Made by a program: the position numbers and the translations under genes
In this document: in pieces, positions 26,075 through 35,876 of the stretch
Layout of the letters: each line of letters starts with the position of its first letter
Numbering within the stretch: the first letter of the stretch is position 1
Assembly (NCBI RefSeq): GCF_000230675.1
Contig: NZ_AGIK01000001.1
Coordinates: forward strand, 434,001-498,000
Origin: Synechococcus sp. WH 8016
GTDB taxonomy: Bacteria > Cyanobacteriota > Cyanobacteriia > PCC-6307 > Cyanobiaceae
Direction of reading: 5' to 3'
DNA length: 64,000 nucleotides
Notes under the pieces: model-generated
The model's input: only the letters and a program-made list of their open reading frames with translations
Databases searched by the model: none
What the model was told of the DNA's origin: nothing

Positions 26075-26249
26075 TTGGTGAACCGCTGTGCCGTGCGAGC
26101 CCCAGTGTTCGACCTGGAGTTACCAGAAGGGGCGAAAGATTTCGAGAGGATTCGTTTCCGATTACAAGACCGGTTTACGGCACCAACACGACAGTCACCC
26201 CATGTCGAAAGAGAGTCAGATCAGAGCACTAGAGAAAGGCTGTCACCAA
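26075..26249. ncRNA. Candidate structured RNA downstream of purK (6S/ssaA-like?)
   Basis: A 175-base interval closed by complementary ends TTGGTGA (26075-26081) and TCACCAA (26243-26249). Inside are further pairings: GCCCC with GGGGC around a CTGG/CCAG stem, and GTGCCG with CGGCAC. Size and closed-rod character resemble 6S RNA, and the cyanobacterial 6S gene (ssaA, Yfr7) is reported to lie beside purK. The strand is undecided, and I have no sequence-level match. An open frame on the plus strand (26063-26353) runs through this element and into purK antisense; I do not consider it a gene. Confidence 0.4.
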
Positions 26250-26258
26250 CACAGCAGT

Positions 26259-27464
26259 TCATGACCAATTTAGAGGAAGAGGCCAGATTTCACGAATGCG
26301 TTGCAGCATTTGCTGTCCTCTCTCTGCTCGTTCATCAGCGGTACGGCCATTGAGCAGGGTGGTGACATGTCCCACTTTGCGTCCAGGGATTTCATTTTTT
26401 CCGTACCAATGCAGATGCAAGCCTTCGATGGAGCGTAATTTTGAAAGGCGTTCCTCAAGCGGCTCAGCCTGGTCTGCGCCGAGTCCAAGCAGATTGACCA
26501 TCAAGGAACCATCGGCAATGAATTCTGGATTGGGTACATCCAGCCCTGCTGCAATGCACAGTTGTTGATCAAATTGACTGCTGGAACAAGCCTCAATTGA
26601 AAAATGACCTGAATTATGCGTCCGAGGAGCTATTTCATTGACAAATAATCCTTCTGATCCATAGAAAAACTCCAAGGTCATCACACCCACGTAGCTGAGC
26701 TTTGTGAGCAGCGAGGCCGCAATGTTGTAGGCCGTAGCCTCAACGATTTGACTCACGGATGCGGGGGCAATCACCCAGTCGCATACTTGATTTTTTTGAT
26801 GGGTTTCGGCCAAAGGAAGACTGCGAATACGCCCCTTTGCATCTCGGCTAACAACGAGGGCAAGCTCCTGCTCATAGGACACCCAGGCTTCGATTAACCA
26901 CTCATTGGCATCGACGTTTCGAAGCAACTGAGCCAAGCCGTTGAGATCTTCCACAACCCGTGTGCCCTTGCCGTCGTAACCGCCGTAGGCAGCCTTGGCC
27001 ATCACAGGAAAAGTCCACCCGTTCGGCAACGATGGCGATCCAGGATTGAGTTCCGCCAATGAAATCCAATCTGGACTTGGAATTAAAAGATCATCGAGAA
27101 GGCGTCGCTGGGACAACTTATTAACGAGCGGCACCAAACTCGCCAATGAGGGAGTGAACTGCACGCCCTGTCGCTCGAGAGGCATCAGCGCGTCGACAGC
27201 GATCCATTCGTTTTCGAACGTGATACCTAGGCAGTGCGTGGAGAGCTCCCTCGTTGCACGGGCATCGGTGGATCCAGCGATCACTAAATCCTTCGCCAGG
27301 GAGGCAGCAGGGTCTTCAGCTTTTGACGCCTGTACGGCCAGCATCAAACCCCGTGTTTGGGCAGCTTCACCAAGCATGAGGGCCAGTTGCCCGCCACCGA
27401 TCACCCCAATTGTGTTGTCAGCGCTGGGCATCCGTTGCAGCTCGGTCTGAGTGAAGCTTTGCAT
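26259..27464 (-). CDS. purK: N5-carboxyaminoimidazole ribonucleotide synthase
   Basis: A 401-residue ATP-grasp enzyme of purine synthesis that carboxylates AIR using bicarbonate and ATP. The N-terminal nucleotide fold begins TIGVIGGGQLALMLGEAAQ. The ATP-grasp core is marked by MAKAAYGGYDGKGTRV, and the end of the active site by FVNEIAPRTHNSGHFSIEAC. An internal ATG at 27431 could also be the start, since the first 11 residues are unconserved in kind. It is 27 bases downstream of the permease gene on the same strand. A structured non-coding element lies just after its stop. Confidence 0.96.
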   Translation of the reverse strand: MQSFTQTELQRMPSADNTIGVIGGGQLALMLGEAAQTRGLMLAVQASKAEDPAASLAKDLVIAGSTDARATRELSTHCLGITFENEWIAVDALMPLERQGVQFTPSLASLVPLVNKLSQRRLLDDLLIPSPDWISLAELNPGSPSLPNGWTFPVMAKAAYGGYDGKGTRVVEDLNGLAQLLRNVDANEWLIEAWVSYEQELALVVSRDAKGRIRSLPLAETHQKNQVCDWVIAPASVSQIVEATAYNIAASLLTKLSYVGVMTLEFFYGSEGLFVNEIAPRTHNSGHFSIEACSSSQFDQQLCIAAGLDVPNPEFIADGSLMVNLLGLGADQAEPLEERLSKLRSIEGLHLHWYGKNEIPGRKVGHVTTLLNGRTADERAERGQQMLQRIREIWPLPLNWS

Positions 27465-27491
27465 TCTCTCCTTTTAGCAACGATGGCCAAC

Positions 27492-28391
27492 CTAAATAAG
27501 GCTTCGTTCTCCTCCGAACGCAAGTCGAATGGCTGTTAACAACAAAACCAGTAAGAACAGAGCAAGGCCAACCGTGCAGGCATAACTGATTTCTAGTTCT
27601 GCAAAGGCCTGGTCATAGACGTAATAAACCAGGGTCCTTGTGGAGTCTGCAGGACCTCCCTGGGTCATGAGAAACACCTCTTCAAACACCTTGGTTGCAG
27701 CAATGGCGGAGATCACGGCCACCAAGGTGACGTACGGCCGTAGCAATGGAAGGGTGATGTCAACGTGCTTGCGCCAGCCTTCACTTCCATCCAGCTCAGC
27801 GGCCTCATACAGCTCCTTTGGGATGCCTTGAAGTCCTCCCAGGAAAATCACCATGTAGTAGCCCAATCCCTTCCAGAGGGTGACGAGCATTACGGAAGGA
27901 AGGGCCAACAGTGGATTCGTTAAAAAATCAATGGGTATGAATCCTTGACCAAACAAGGCGTCAAGCCAACCGTTGATGAGACCGTTTTCGGCATAGAGCC
28001 ATCGAAAAGCAATGGCAGCCACCACGATCGAGACCAATACCGGCGTATAAAAAGCAGCGCGGAGGATGTGCACACCGGGGAGGATTCGATTCACAAGAAC
28101 CGCCAGCGTTAAGGAGCCGATCACAATGGGAGGAACGACTCCAAATAAATAAATCAACGTGGTGCCGAGCACCTGATAAAACATTGGATCGCCAAGAAGT
28201 CGCTGAAAATTGGTTAAGCCGATGAATTTCAGGGGCTCGGTGACATCTAAACCTGTTTGCGTGAAACTGATCACCAGCGCCATCAATGCCGGAATCAAAA
28301 CGGACAGGCTGAGGAGAATCAGTGCAGGAGCTAAGAACCCCCAAGCAATAAGCGTGGAACGCTGTTTGAACGTTGAGGGCAGGGCCATCAC
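27492..28391 (-). CDS. Sugar-type ABC transporter permease (CUT1, UgpA/MalF-like), orphan
   Basis: A 299-residue permease with six predicted helices, beginning [32 protein letters not shown]. The coupling loop [27 protein letters not shown] is a complete EAA motif. No partner permease, binding protein or ATPase is adjacent: aroB is divergent upstream and purK follows. It could work with subunits encoded elsewhere, possibly sharing an ATPase such as GgtA. It is clearly distinct in sequence from the ggtC product. Substrate unknown. Confidence 0.88.
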   Translation of the reverse strand: MMALPSTFKQRSTLIAWGFLAPALILLSLSVLIPALMALVISFTQTGLDVTEPLKFIGLTNFQRLLGDPMFYQVLGTTLIYLFGVVPPIVIGSLTLAVLVNRILPGVHILRAAFYTPVLVSIVVAAIAFRWLYAENGLINGWLDALFGQGFIPIDFLTNPLLALPSVMLVTLWKGLGYYMVIFLGGLQGIPKELYEAAELDGSEGWRKHVDITLPLLRPYVTLVAVISAIAATKVFEEVFLMTQGGPADSTRTLVYYVYDQAFAELEISYACTVGLALFLLVLLLTAIRLAFGGERSLI

Positions 28392-28438
28392 CAGCGCACG
28401 ATGGTTTGAAGGAGAATAGGGCCGTCACAGCGGGCGGC

Positions 28439-29572
28439 ATGACCCAATCCCAACCGACCAGTACCTCAGCGGCAGGTGTGAGACGTCTCAGCGTTGCGCT
28501 CGAACAGAATCCTTACGACGTCGTGATTCGCTCCGGCGGTGTGGATCAGCTCGGCGCTGAATTGCTTCGAATCGGGATTCGGCCCAACACCAAAATTCTG
28601 GTGGTTAGCAATCCAGATGTTGCTACGCCCTATGGAGCTCGTTGTCTTTCCAGTCTTGAACAGGCGGGATTTCAAGCCAGCTTGCTAACGATTCCCGCGG
28701 GTGAAGAGCAAAAAACATTGGACACCTTCAGCACGATTCTTGATGCTGCCAAAGAGAAAGGATTAGAGCGTCAGTCGCTGATGCTCGCTTTGGGTGGTGG
28801 GGTTGTTGGTGACATGACAGGGTTTGCGGCCGCTTGCTGGCTGCGTGGAATCGGTGTGGTGCAAGTTCCTACAACGCTTTTGGCGATGGTGGATGCCGCC
28901 ATTGGCGGAAAAACCGGTGTGAATCATCCAGGCGGAAAGAACCTGATTGGCGCCTTTCATCAGCCCCGACTGGTGATGATTGATCCAGACACGCTTCAAA
29001 CGCTTCCCGTGCGGGAATTTAGGGCCGGTCTCGCGGAGGTGATCAAATACGGCGTGATCGGAGATTCAGACCTTTTTGCCTTGCTCGAGCGCTCCTCCGG
29101 CTTTGACAATCCTCAGTCGATTAAGACCGAGCTGCTGGAAACGCTTCTCGAACGTTCTGCGCAAGCCAAAGCGCTCGTTGTTGCTGCCGATGAAAAAGAG
29201 GGTGGTCAGAGAGCCATCCTTAATTATGGCCACACGTTTGGACATGTGGTTGAAACACTCACTGGGTATGGCACCTGGCTCCATGGGGAAGCTGTGGCGA
29301 TTGGCATGGTGGCAGTGGCGTCCCTCGCCCTGCAGCGTGGGTTTTTCCCCCAATCCGATGCTGACCGGCAGAAGCGTTTAATTGAACGTGCTGGATTGCC
29401 CATTGACTGGCCTGACCTTGATCCAGATTCGGTTTTAAATACGTTGCAGGGCGATAAGAAGGTCCGCAACGGTCGTCTTCGCTTTGTGTTGCCCTCCCGC
29501 ATTGGCGCTGTGTCGATCGTGGATGACGTCAGCAGTGATGAAATCAGAGCTTGCCTGGCTTCGATGCGTTGA
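28439..29572 (+). CDS. aroB: 3-dehydroquinate synthase
   Basis: A 377-residue enzyme converting DAHP to 3-dehydroquinate in the shikimate pathway, using NAD and a divalent metal. The NAD site [22 protein letters not shown], the segment [34 protein letters not shown] and the metal ligands in [11 protein letters not shown] and [11 protein letters not shown] are present. The start [13 protein letters not shown] is chosen; the frame extends 66 bases further up without conserved features. Its 3' end overlaps the convergent MidA-like gene by 29 bases. Confidence 0.97.
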   Translation: MTQSQPTSTSAAGVRRLSVALEQNPYDVVIRSGGVDQLGAELLRIGIRPNTKILVVSNPDVATPYGARCLSSLEQAGFQASLLTIPAGEEQKTLDTFSTILDAAKEKGLERQSLMLALGGGVVGDMTGFAAACWLRGIGVVQVPTTLLAMVDAAIGGKTGVNHPGGKNLIGAFHQPRLVMIDPDTLQTLPVREFRAGLAEVIKYGVIGDSDLFALLERSSGFDNPQSIKTELLETLLERSAQAKALVVAADEKEGGQRAILNYGHTFGHVVETLTGYGTWLHGEAVAIGMVAVASLALQRGFFPQSDADRQKRLIERAGLPIDWPDLDPDSVLNTLQGDKKVRNGRLRFVLPSRIGAVSIVDDVSSDEIRACLASMR

Positions 29573-30806
29573 GGCCTAAGGGCTCTTGAAGGAATTGGCT
29601 CCGCTCACCCATTCTTTTGTTGGGAAGCGATGGGTTGATACGCAGGAATGACAGCCAGCGAAATTCTCCAAGGCAAGCAGGATCAACAAGACGCAGCAGC
29701 GCTTCTCGACGTTGCAGACCCTCAGCGAGTTGATGTCCAGGAAGCTGTTGAAGACTGCTGAAGCGCTCAGCCAGACCTAAGGCGAGCAAGGCCTCACCCT
29801 GTCGGCATTGACCCTCCAGGGACCAACCATTGCTGGTGGCTTGATGGACGAGGGTCTCAAGACAGAGATGGGCCGTGATGTCGTTCTTTCCTGCATCCGC
29901 CAAGACGTTTTCACTGGCTCTTTGGTTTCGATAGGCGATGAGGGTCCCCTGGCTGCGCTGAGAGGAGTAGTAGCGATGCGCTTCTAAGGCGTAGTCGACG
30001 ACGAGGAGATGGCCAGCGATCAACGCCTCAGACGCCTCAGCAAACCAACGGGCGCATTGGTCATGCCATTCCGTTGTCCACCCGTCCTCAGCATTGTCTG
30101 GAGGCAAAGCAATCTGCGCTGCTGCCAACGTTGCATTCAAGCGTTCTTGAAGAGGTTGAGGAATGGGCTCGTGGCCCCAGAGCAAACCGAGATCACCATC
30201 GTCGTCTTGTTGCAGTTGAACGGTTTGCCGACGAAGCTGACCGTCAATTAGTTCCAGGCGCTCCACTGGAAGGGCATCGAGCAGCTCGTGAGCAATCAAG
30301 ACCCCTATCACCGGCTTGGTCTTGAGATCGGACAAGGACGCCCAGCGTTGTGAAAGCCGTTGCTGGGGTTCGCAAGAACGCTGGTGCTGCTCCAGGCGGT
30401 TGCGTTGACGCTGTTCCATTCCTGGATTGGCTTCCACCAAAACCAGCTCCAGTCGATGCCTCAGCTCTGGAAGCTGTTCGGCTAGATGGGTGATCAGTTC
30501 ACAGCTCATCTCCGCCTCGCCAGGGCCAACTTCAACGATCGAGAGAGTTTCTGTTGGGTGGTCTTGAGCGAGCGTCCGAATCCACTGGACCAGTTGGCCA
30601 CCCATCAAGGCTGCAAAATCAGGGCCCAGAGTGGCTGAAGTAACAAAATCCCCTGCTTTTCCAATCTTCAGTTGGCCACTGCCATAGGCGCCATGCTCAG
30701 GGTCATGCAAGGCCCAATCCATGAATTGGGAGAAGGGAACGGAACCTCCTACCTGTTCAAAACGCTGTTGAAGCCATAAAGGGCAGGGCGCAGCAGGGCC
30801 TGTCAT
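29544..30806 (-). CDS. Class I SAM-dependent methyltransferase, MidA/NDUFAF7 family
   Basis: About 420 residues. The N-terminal segment [46 protein letters not shown] and the SAM-binding [18 protein letters not shown] are characteristic of COG1565 (MidA/NDUFAF7). In mitochondria the homologue methylates an arginine of a complex I subunit; cyanobacterial NDH-1 has the equivalent subunit, so a similar role is a reasonable inference. The start at [11 protein letters not shown] is preferred over an ATG at 30848 that would overlap the divergent gene. Convergent with aroB. Confidence 0.88.
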   Translation of the reverse strand: MTGPAAPCPLWLQQRFEQVGGSVPFSQFMDWALHDPEHGAYGSGQLKIGKAGDFVTSATLGPDFAALMGGQLVQWIRTLAQDHPTETLSIVEVGPGEAEMSCELITHLAEQLPELRHRLELVLVEANPGMEQRQRNRLEQHQRSCEPQQRLSQRWASLSDLKTKPVIGVLIAHELLDALPVERLELIDGQLRRQTVQLQQDDDGDLGLLWGHEPIPQPLQERLNATLAAAQIALPPDNAEDGWTTEWHDQCARWFAEASEALIAGHLLVVDYALEAHRYYSSQRSQGTLIAYRNQRASENVLADAGKNDITAHLCLETLVHQATSNGWSLEGQCRQGEALLALGLAERFSSLQQLPGHQLAEGLQRREALLRLVDPACLGEFRWLSFLRINPSLPNKRMGERSQFLQEPLGLNASKPGKL

Positions 30807-30836
30807 TGAGGAGAATGCCTGTAATGCGACAGAGCT

Positions 30837-31646
30837 ATGGGAACACATCCGCGCTTCAAACGATTTCTGTTCCCTTTGTTCAGCCTATGTCTGATGCTCC
30901 TGGTCGCAAGCCCGGCCCAGGCGATCGATAACCCAGAGCTATTACCCGACCATCCAACACCGGTGATTGATCTGGCTCGGGCCTTTAGTGACAACCAACT
31001 CAAAGAACTGGAAACATCGCTGGATGCTTTTGAAGAACGAAGTGGTTGGAAGCTGCGTGTTCTCACCCAATATGAAAAAACCCCTGGACTCGCTGTTAAA
31101 GAATTTTGGGGGCTTGATGAACGCAGTTTGTTGATTGTCGGAGATCCCCGTGGTGGAAATCTGCTCAATTTCAACGTGGGCGATGCGTTTTTTGCCTTGA
31201 TGCCCCGCACCTGGTGGGTGGAACTCCAAACGCGCTACGGAAATCAGTATTACGTCCGAGATAATGGTGAGGACGGTTCGCTCTTGGCGACGATCGGAGC
31301 GGTAGAACTTTGCCTAGATCGAGGTGGTTGTCAGTTTGTTCCAGGCTTGCCCCAGGAACAATGGCTCCTAACCCTGGCTACATCCGTTCTCGGTGGATTA
31401 ATCGCCGGTTTTGCTGCCTATCCAAGGAAGGAAGGTGAACGGATCGCCTGGGCTTGGGTGCTTCTGTTATCTCCTCTTTGGGTGATGTTATTTGGTGTGT
31501 TTGGAATAGCACCGGTGGTCACACGCACCAGCGATCTTCTGCCGCTTGTGCGAAACGGCATGGGATTCGTTGGTGGCATGGTGGGCGCTTATCTGATCGC
31601 CCAAGCAACGGTTGGTCGGAAATTAGCCGAAGAATCTGAGGATTAA
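30837..31646 (+). CDS. Psb32-like TPM-domain protein
   Basis: A 269-residue protein with a signal/anchor (KRFLFPLFSLCLMLLVASPAQA), then a TPM domain (about residues 40-165). This contains VIDLARAFSDNQLKELETSLDAFEERSGWKLRVLTQYEKTPG and LIVGDPRGGNLLNFNVG. Two to three transmembrane helices follow near the C-terminus. Lumenal TPM proteins of this type (Psb32) protect or repair photosystem II in Synechocystis. It is divergent from the MidA-like gene with only 30 bases between, so the promoters overlap. The exact function here is inferred. Confidence 0.83.
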   Translation: MGTHPRFKRFLFPLFSLCLMLLVASPAQAIDNPELLPDHPTPVIDLARAFSDNQLKELETSLDAFEERSGWKLRVLTQYEKTPGLAVKEFWGLDERSLLIVGDPRGGNLLNFNVGDAFFALMPRTWWVELQTRYGNQYYVRDNGEDGSLLATIGAVELCLDRGGCQFVPGLPQEQWLLTLATSVLGGLIAGFAAYPRKEGERIAWAWVLLLSPLWVMLFGVFGIAPVVTRTSDLLPLVRNGMGFVGGMVGAYLIAQATVGRKLAEESED

Positions 31647-31672
31647 TTCAGACCGATCAATCAAGACCCGGT

Positions 31673-32425
31673 TCAGGGCATGCCACAAAGAATCTTTGGA
31701 CCGGTGCAAACGGGGGCTTGGACTCCCTTGCTACCCGACTTTCCGCTAAGAGCTTGCTGACGCTGATCCCTGATCTGACGAAGCTGACTCAGATTGACCT
31801 TGTAAAACGATTGAAGATTGGCGAAACGCTTCACAGGCTGACCGTAGTAGCTGCTGCCACGAAGGGTTGGGAACGAAGCCCACTCAGGGGCCAACTTGGC
31901 CGCCAGCAAGGGAGTCATCACACCAACATCAGTAAGGCGTAAGGCTTTACGTCTTTGGACAAGAAATAGGGCGCCCTGGTCTTGAACTTCAGGTCCAAAC
32001 CCTCTAACCCCCAAACTGCGCTTGACCAAGTCCCAGGTGAAGGGCATGAACTGATAGGCACCGGCCGCAGCACTCGCGTAGCGAGAGGAATAAATGACGC
32101 GATCGGGATGGCGATCCATCGAGCCCATCAAACTGCCGCCAAACATGACGCGATAGCCCACGTCGTGTCCGTTTTTCCAAGTTCCTTCAGCGAACCTGAT
32201 CGTATTAAGAAGAGCGCGACGCTCTGGAGTAATGATGTAGGGCAGAGCACTCGTTTGAGACTCTTCAGTGGAAGTAATCAGTCCCGAACGTGAGCTTTGG
32301 AGCGTGGGCAGTGCAGCAACAGCAGCTTGAGCTGACTGAGACGACACCAACAATGGGACCACACTTGCGAGAGCCGCTGGAAGGAGACGACAGACGTTTT
32401 TCGCAAGGAAAGTCATACGTGGCAA
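31673..32425 (-). CDS. Secreted lysozyme-like glycoside hydrolase (muramidase fold)
   Basis: A 250-residue protein with a signal peptide (LLPAALASVVPLLVSSQSAQA). The catalytic-domain core is RRALLNTIRFAEGTWKNGHDVGYRVMFGG and YASAAAGAYQFMPFTWDLVKRSLG. The glutamate in IRFAEGT and the AAGAYQFM motif match lambda-endolysin/GH104-type muramidases. It probably remodels peptidoglycan in the periplasm; no phage genes are nearby. It is convergent with the Psb32-like gene (26 bases apart). A start at MTFLAKN is also possible. Confidence 0.82.
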   Translation of the reverse strand: MPRMTFLAKNVCRLLPAALASVVPLLVSSQSAQAAVAALPTLQSSRSGLITSTEESQTSALPYIITPERRALLNTIRFAEGTWKNGHDVGYRVMFGGSLMGSMDRHPDRVIYSSRYASAAAGAYQFMPFTWDLVKRSLGVRGFGPEVQDQGALFLVQRRKALRLTDVGVMTPLLAAKLAPEWASFPTLRGSSYYGQPVKRFANLQSFYKVNLSQLRQIRDQRQQALSGKSGSKGVQAPVCTGPKILCGMP

Positions 32426-32688
32426 AAAAAGATTGACCGGAGGAGGAGATCAACAAACCGCAGAGGAGGCGGCGCTCGAGATATCAGACAGAAACGAGAT
32501 TGAACACATCTGGTTCAATCGATGGAACTTTGACGAACGGTTCCAGGCGACCCAAGAGCAGGTGTGCCAGATGGGTAAATGTCCTCAGACCATGGCAAGA
32601 CTCAGATGGGACCCAAATTGCGCCAAAGCCAGAAGGGGTGGAGCGTCTCGGTTGAGATAACAAAAAGTAATTGCAGTGATCAGCCGTC

Positions 32689-33774
32689 CTAAACAGTGCT
32701 CATTGCCACCATCGCCAAAGCGTTGGCCGCCTCTTCAGCACCTTGTTTGGAAGCGACCGGACGGACTGCATCGACAAGTTTTTGATCAAGCTCCCATTCA
32801 CCTTTGTTCAAGGCATCACGACTGAGCACTCTGTGGTGTCCGTACAGGCGAAGGCCATCCATGAGAACGGAAGCTTCGGCGAAGCCATCGCGCTCCACAA
32901 CGTGCATTCCTAAGTTTTGGCTGAGGGCCTCACAAAACGTGCTGTAACCAGGCTTGCCTAAAAGCCGATCACAAAAAGGCATCACATCAAAAGGACGCAC
33001 GTTCTCAGGCAAAAGAGTGACATTGGCCAACGCCTCAAAATCAGCAAAAAGGTGAGGAGCCACAGGGGCTGACATCAGAAAATGATGATTGGGCCAGAGA
33101 CGAAACAAGGCAGGGTCGATGGCAACACCTAAGCCCCCAAAGCCCACAAGGATCAGAGGCTCTTGAATCTGTTCCAAATGAAGACGCCATGGCTCAGGAA
33201 GATCACGCAGGGGTGACACGGTGACCCCTAGCTGCTGCTCGCTTAAACCCCACTCCATTGGGAGTGAAAAAGGACATCGCAAAAGCAGATCACCCTGCTG
33301 ATAGTTCGCTTTTGCAGCAGCTGCATACTCGCTAAACAGCCCACCGAGGGGTTCATAAATGTCATCCCAACCGAAATTACCCATCCAAACCAACGGCGCG
33401 TTGAGTCGCTTAGCGAGAACGGCTGCCGCCGGTGGGATGTCAGCAACAACCAGGACTGGAGTGTTCTGCTCGGCAAGCCAGGCCATCTCCTGATCAAGAT
33501 GCTGAGGGAGCTGCGTCTCCAGAGCCTTGAGAGCCTCCAGGGTTCTCTCCTCATCAACTCCGAGTGCATCGGCTTGGATCATTCCCACATCCCAGCCGAC
33601 AAAACGGTGCTCAATGGGGATTGACCCGCAGACAAGCTTGAGAAACTCTGCTGAGACCCGAGAGCTGACGACGAGCCTCCAGGACGGCTGAAGCCGGTGT
33701 AAGGCACTTAAGACAGTTGCCTGTCGCGCAGCATGACCAAACCCATGGCTACTTAGGCACAAATAAATCAGCAT
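32689..33774 (-). CDS. Glycosyltransferase-like protein (GT-B fold, MGT type)
   Basis: A 361-residue protein. The N-terminus YLCLSSHGFGHAARQATVL and the later LPENVRPFDVMPFCDRLLGKPGYSTFCEALSQNLGM resemble UDP-glycosyltransferases and the N-terminal part of bacterial arabinokinase-like proteins. The C-terminal GKPGYST loop would bind the nucleotide sugar. Donor and acceptor are unknown. Its start overlaps the end of the phosphoesterase gene by 7 bases, so the two are likely co-expressed. Confidence 0.75.
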   Translation of the reverse strand: MLIYLCLSSHGFGHAARQATVLSALHRLQPSWRLVVSSRVSAEFLKLVCGSIPIEHRFVGWDVGMIQADALGVDEERTLEALKALETQLPQHLDQEMAWLAEQNTPVLVVADIPPAAAVLAKRLNAPLVWMGNFGWDDIYEPLGGLFSEYAAAAKANYQQGDLLLRCPFSLPMEWGLSEQQLGVTVSPLRDLPEPWRLHLEQIQEPLILVGFGGLGVAIDPALFRLWPNHHFLMSAPVAPHLFADFEALANVTLLPENVRPFDVMPFCDRLLGKPGYSTFCEALSQNLGMHVVERDGFAEASVLMDGLRLYGHHRVLSRDALNKGEWELDQKLVDAVRPVASKQGAEEAANALAMVAMSTV

Positions 33775-34625
33775 GACGATGCGCTTTCACTGGGTTGCCG
33801 CAACAACGTTTGCTCGTAAGCAAGCGTTCCATTGGGATGGAACCAGCGATGACTCACAAGGCTGAGATGGCGCCCCTCAAATTCAACCCAGGTGAAATGA
33901 ATCAAGGTCTGTCCTGCTTCGTCTGACCCAGAACGTGGAACGCAAGCGGCATTGACATAGGCGGTGCCATAGCGATCGCGATGGAACGTCAAACGTTCTC
34001 CCTTCCCACCACGAAGGCTGTGGTGCATGTGCCCGAACACCACAAGATCAGCACCACGGCGACGGCGCATGGTTTCAACAGCGATCGCAAGATCACGATC
34101 ACCCCAATCAATGTGGGGATGCTTCCAATCCCGACCACAGATGCTGGACGCATCGGATCCAAGACCGGTTGGACCGCTATGGGCTAAGAGCACCAAGGGC
34201 CAAGTGTCGGGTGCGTCAGTCGCCGCTTGGACGATGCGATCGACCGACTCTTGCTCCGAAACAGGTCCGAAAACGCTCTGAACAGCTTCCGAAAGGTGAA
34301 ACCCACCTCCTGAACTACATGGACGGGCGCCGACAATGGCGACGGCTGGAGACGACCAATTGCGCATCTTCCAGGAGCAATCGAGATCTCCCAACATGGA
34401 AATCTGCTGACGCAGCCGTTCACCACTGCGGTCTCTGCCGCGATCGTGATTGCCAAGTATCACGGCGCAGGGGAGCTTCAAGCGGGTAATCGCTTTCACT
34501 AAGCGCAAATCACCATCACTCAAATCGCCAACGAACAACAGGGCATCAGGACGCAGCTGATCGAGCAGCTGCTCGTCATGACAGGTCCAATCACCATGAA
34601 GGTCACCGGCTATGGCGAGGCGCAA
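33768..34625 (-). CDS. Metallophosphoesterase (calcineurin-like), cyanobacterial type
   Basis: A 285-residue protein with all calcineurin-like phosphoesterase motifs: IAGDLHGDW (GDxH), FVGDLSDGD (GDxxD), ILGNHDRGRD (GNHD), LLAHSGPTG and FGHMHHSL (GHxH). It probably belongs to a cyanobacterial and plastid subfamily (TIGR04168-like). It is not obviously the PdeM endonuclease of the ligase-associated repair system encoded 1.2 kb away. Upstream of a glycosyltransferase-like gene, with a 7-base overlap, and divergent from nadA. Substrate unknown. Confidence 0.85.
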   Translation of the reverse strand: MRLAIAGDLHGDWTCHDEQLLDQLRPDALLFVGDLSDGDLRLVKAITRLKLPCAVILGNHDRGRDRSGERLRQQISMLGDLDCSWKMRNWSSPAVAIVGARPCSSGGGFHLSEAVQSVFGPVSEQESVDRIVQAATDAPDTWPLVLLAHSGPTGLGSDASSICGRDWKHPHIDWGDRDLAIAVETMRRRRGADLVVFGHMHHSLRGGKGERLTFHRDRYGTAYVNAACVPRSGSDEAGQTLIHFTWVEFEGRHLSLVSHRWFHPNGTLAYEQTLLRQPSESASSC

Positions 34626-34719
34626 TCTGGTCAGGAGTGGTGCCTAGGCTTTGAACATCCTGCCCGATGTGGCCAGAATGTCCGAAATCAACACCGAGAC
34701 AGGTCTAGGGGTCAGGATC

Positions 34720-35655
34720 ATGAGCGACACACCCGATGACTTCGTCAGCGCGATCCACCAACTACGCAAGGATCGCAACGCCATCATTTTGGCGCACTAT
34801 TACCAAGAGCCTGAAATACAAGATATTGCTGATTTCATTGGTGATTCATTAGAGCTTTCACGCAAAGCAGCAAGCACGGATGCAGATGTAATTGTTTTCT
34901 GCGGAGTGCATTTCATGGCAGAGACTGCAAAAATATTGAGTCCAGAAAAGATTGTGATATTGCCTGATATTGAAGCTGGATGCTCACTTGCTGATGATTG
35001 TCCTGCCGAGGAATTCAAAGCATTTAGAGCTGATCATCCTGAGCATTTTGTTGTCAGTTATATAAACTGTACGGCAGCTGTAAAAGCCCAAAGTGACTTA
35101 ATTTGCACCAGCAGCAATGCTGTTGATCTTGTTAATCAACTTCCAACAGACATCCCAATTTTGTTTGCTCCTGATCAAAATCTTGGTCGATGGGTCCAGC
35201 GACAGAGTGGACGCGAACTCACTCTATGGCAGGGTCGCTGCATTGTTCATGAGACATTTAGCGAAGAGGCTTTATTGAAACTGAAGCTTAAATATCCAGA
35301 TGGTGAGGTGATCGCACACCCAGAGTGCATGGAAAATCTCCTAGATCTTGCCGATTACATCGGTTCAACAAGCAAACTTCTGTCCCATGCACAGACCAGC
35401 AGTGCATCAACCTTCATTGTGTTAACAGAGCCCGGAATCATGCATCAAATGCAGAAAATGGTACCAAATAAACAATTCATTGATGTTCCTGGTCTTGATG
35501 GATGTAGCTGCAATACATGTCCCTACATGCGCATGAACACGCTCGAAAAACTATGGAAGTGCTTGGATACACTCGAACCAAAAATTGAGATGGATGAAGA
35601 CATAAGAATCAAAGCCTTAGCTCCCATTCAGCGCATGCTTGAAATGAGCAAGTGA
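34720..35655 (+). CDS. nadA: Quinolinate synthase
   Basis: A 311-residue [4Fe-4S] enzyme that condenses iminoaspartate with dihydroxyacetone phosphate to quinolinate in NAD synthesis. Cluster cysteines are seen in [18 protein letters not shown] and [17 protein letters not shown]. The start at 34720 (MSDTPDDF) has AGGGG at a good distance and leaves the usual short N-terminus before ILAHYYQ; TTG 34651 and ATG 34678 are alternatives. The first about 80 bases are as GC-rich as upstream genes. From about 34,800 the codons become AT-rich, marking the beginning of the AT-rich region. Confidence 0.95.
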   Translation: MSDTPDDFVSAIHQLRKDRNAIILAHYYQEPEIQDIADFIGDSLELSRKAASTDADVIVFCGVHFMAETAKILSPEKIVILPDIEAGCSLADDCPAEEFKAFRADHPEHFVVSYINCTAAVKAQSDLICTSSNAVDLVNQLPTDIPILFAPDQNLGRWVQRQSGRELTLWQGRCIVHETFSEEALLKLKLKYPDGEVIAHPECMENLLDLADYIGSTSKLLSHAQTSSASTFIVLTEPGIMHQMQKMVPNKQFIDVPGLDGCSCNTCPYMRMNTLEKLWKCLDTLEPKIEMDEDIRIKALAPIQRMLEMSK

Positions 35656-35876
35656 ATCCTTCGGACAAACAGAAGTTTCTCGTAAATGGACAATTGAATG
35701 GCAATTGATTAGCGATGTGAACGTTGCCATGTAGTGCACAAATTTCAGACGAGCCATCAGCCGGGTGAGGTCAAAGTACGGATACCAAAGGGTTGTCTGG
35801 TCCTTTTCCAAAGACAGACGTTTTGCAAGGAAGTGCAAAGCTCACATCTTGAGCTCTGCTTCGACAAAATGTTTGG
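35656..35876. other. Intergenic stretch before repair cassette
   Basis: About 220 bases between nadA and the exonuclease gene. No coding region, RNA gene or clear hairpin is recognised. It presumably contains the promoter of the exonuclease-ligase pair. Confidence 0.5.

Noticed and set aside
26090-26190. tRNA-like fragments (TTCGA loops, CTTGTAATC-like anticodon loop)
   Set aside because: No cloverleaf can be closed: the acceptor and D-arm are missing and stems conflict. A 6S-like element is a better, still tentative, reading.
26063-26353. 96-residue plus-strand frame across the end of purK
   Set aside because: It runs antisense through the purK 3' end and through the structured element; the amino-acid composition is unnatural and no family is recognisable.
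31673-32425. Phage endolysin and possible prophage remnant
   Set aside because: The protein is lysozyme-like, but it has a bacterial signal peptide and no other phage gene is near.
32433-32660. 75-residue frame in the gap upstream of the lysozyme-like gene
   Set aside because: No recognisable fold, and the start has no good ribosome-binding site; treated as non-coding gap of about 260 bases.
33768-34625. Phosphoesterase as the PdeM member of the repair cassette
   Set aside because: It is on the opposite strand, coupled to a glycosyltransferase-like gene, and its motif context resembles the cyanobacterial TIGR04168-like subfamily rather than PdeM.
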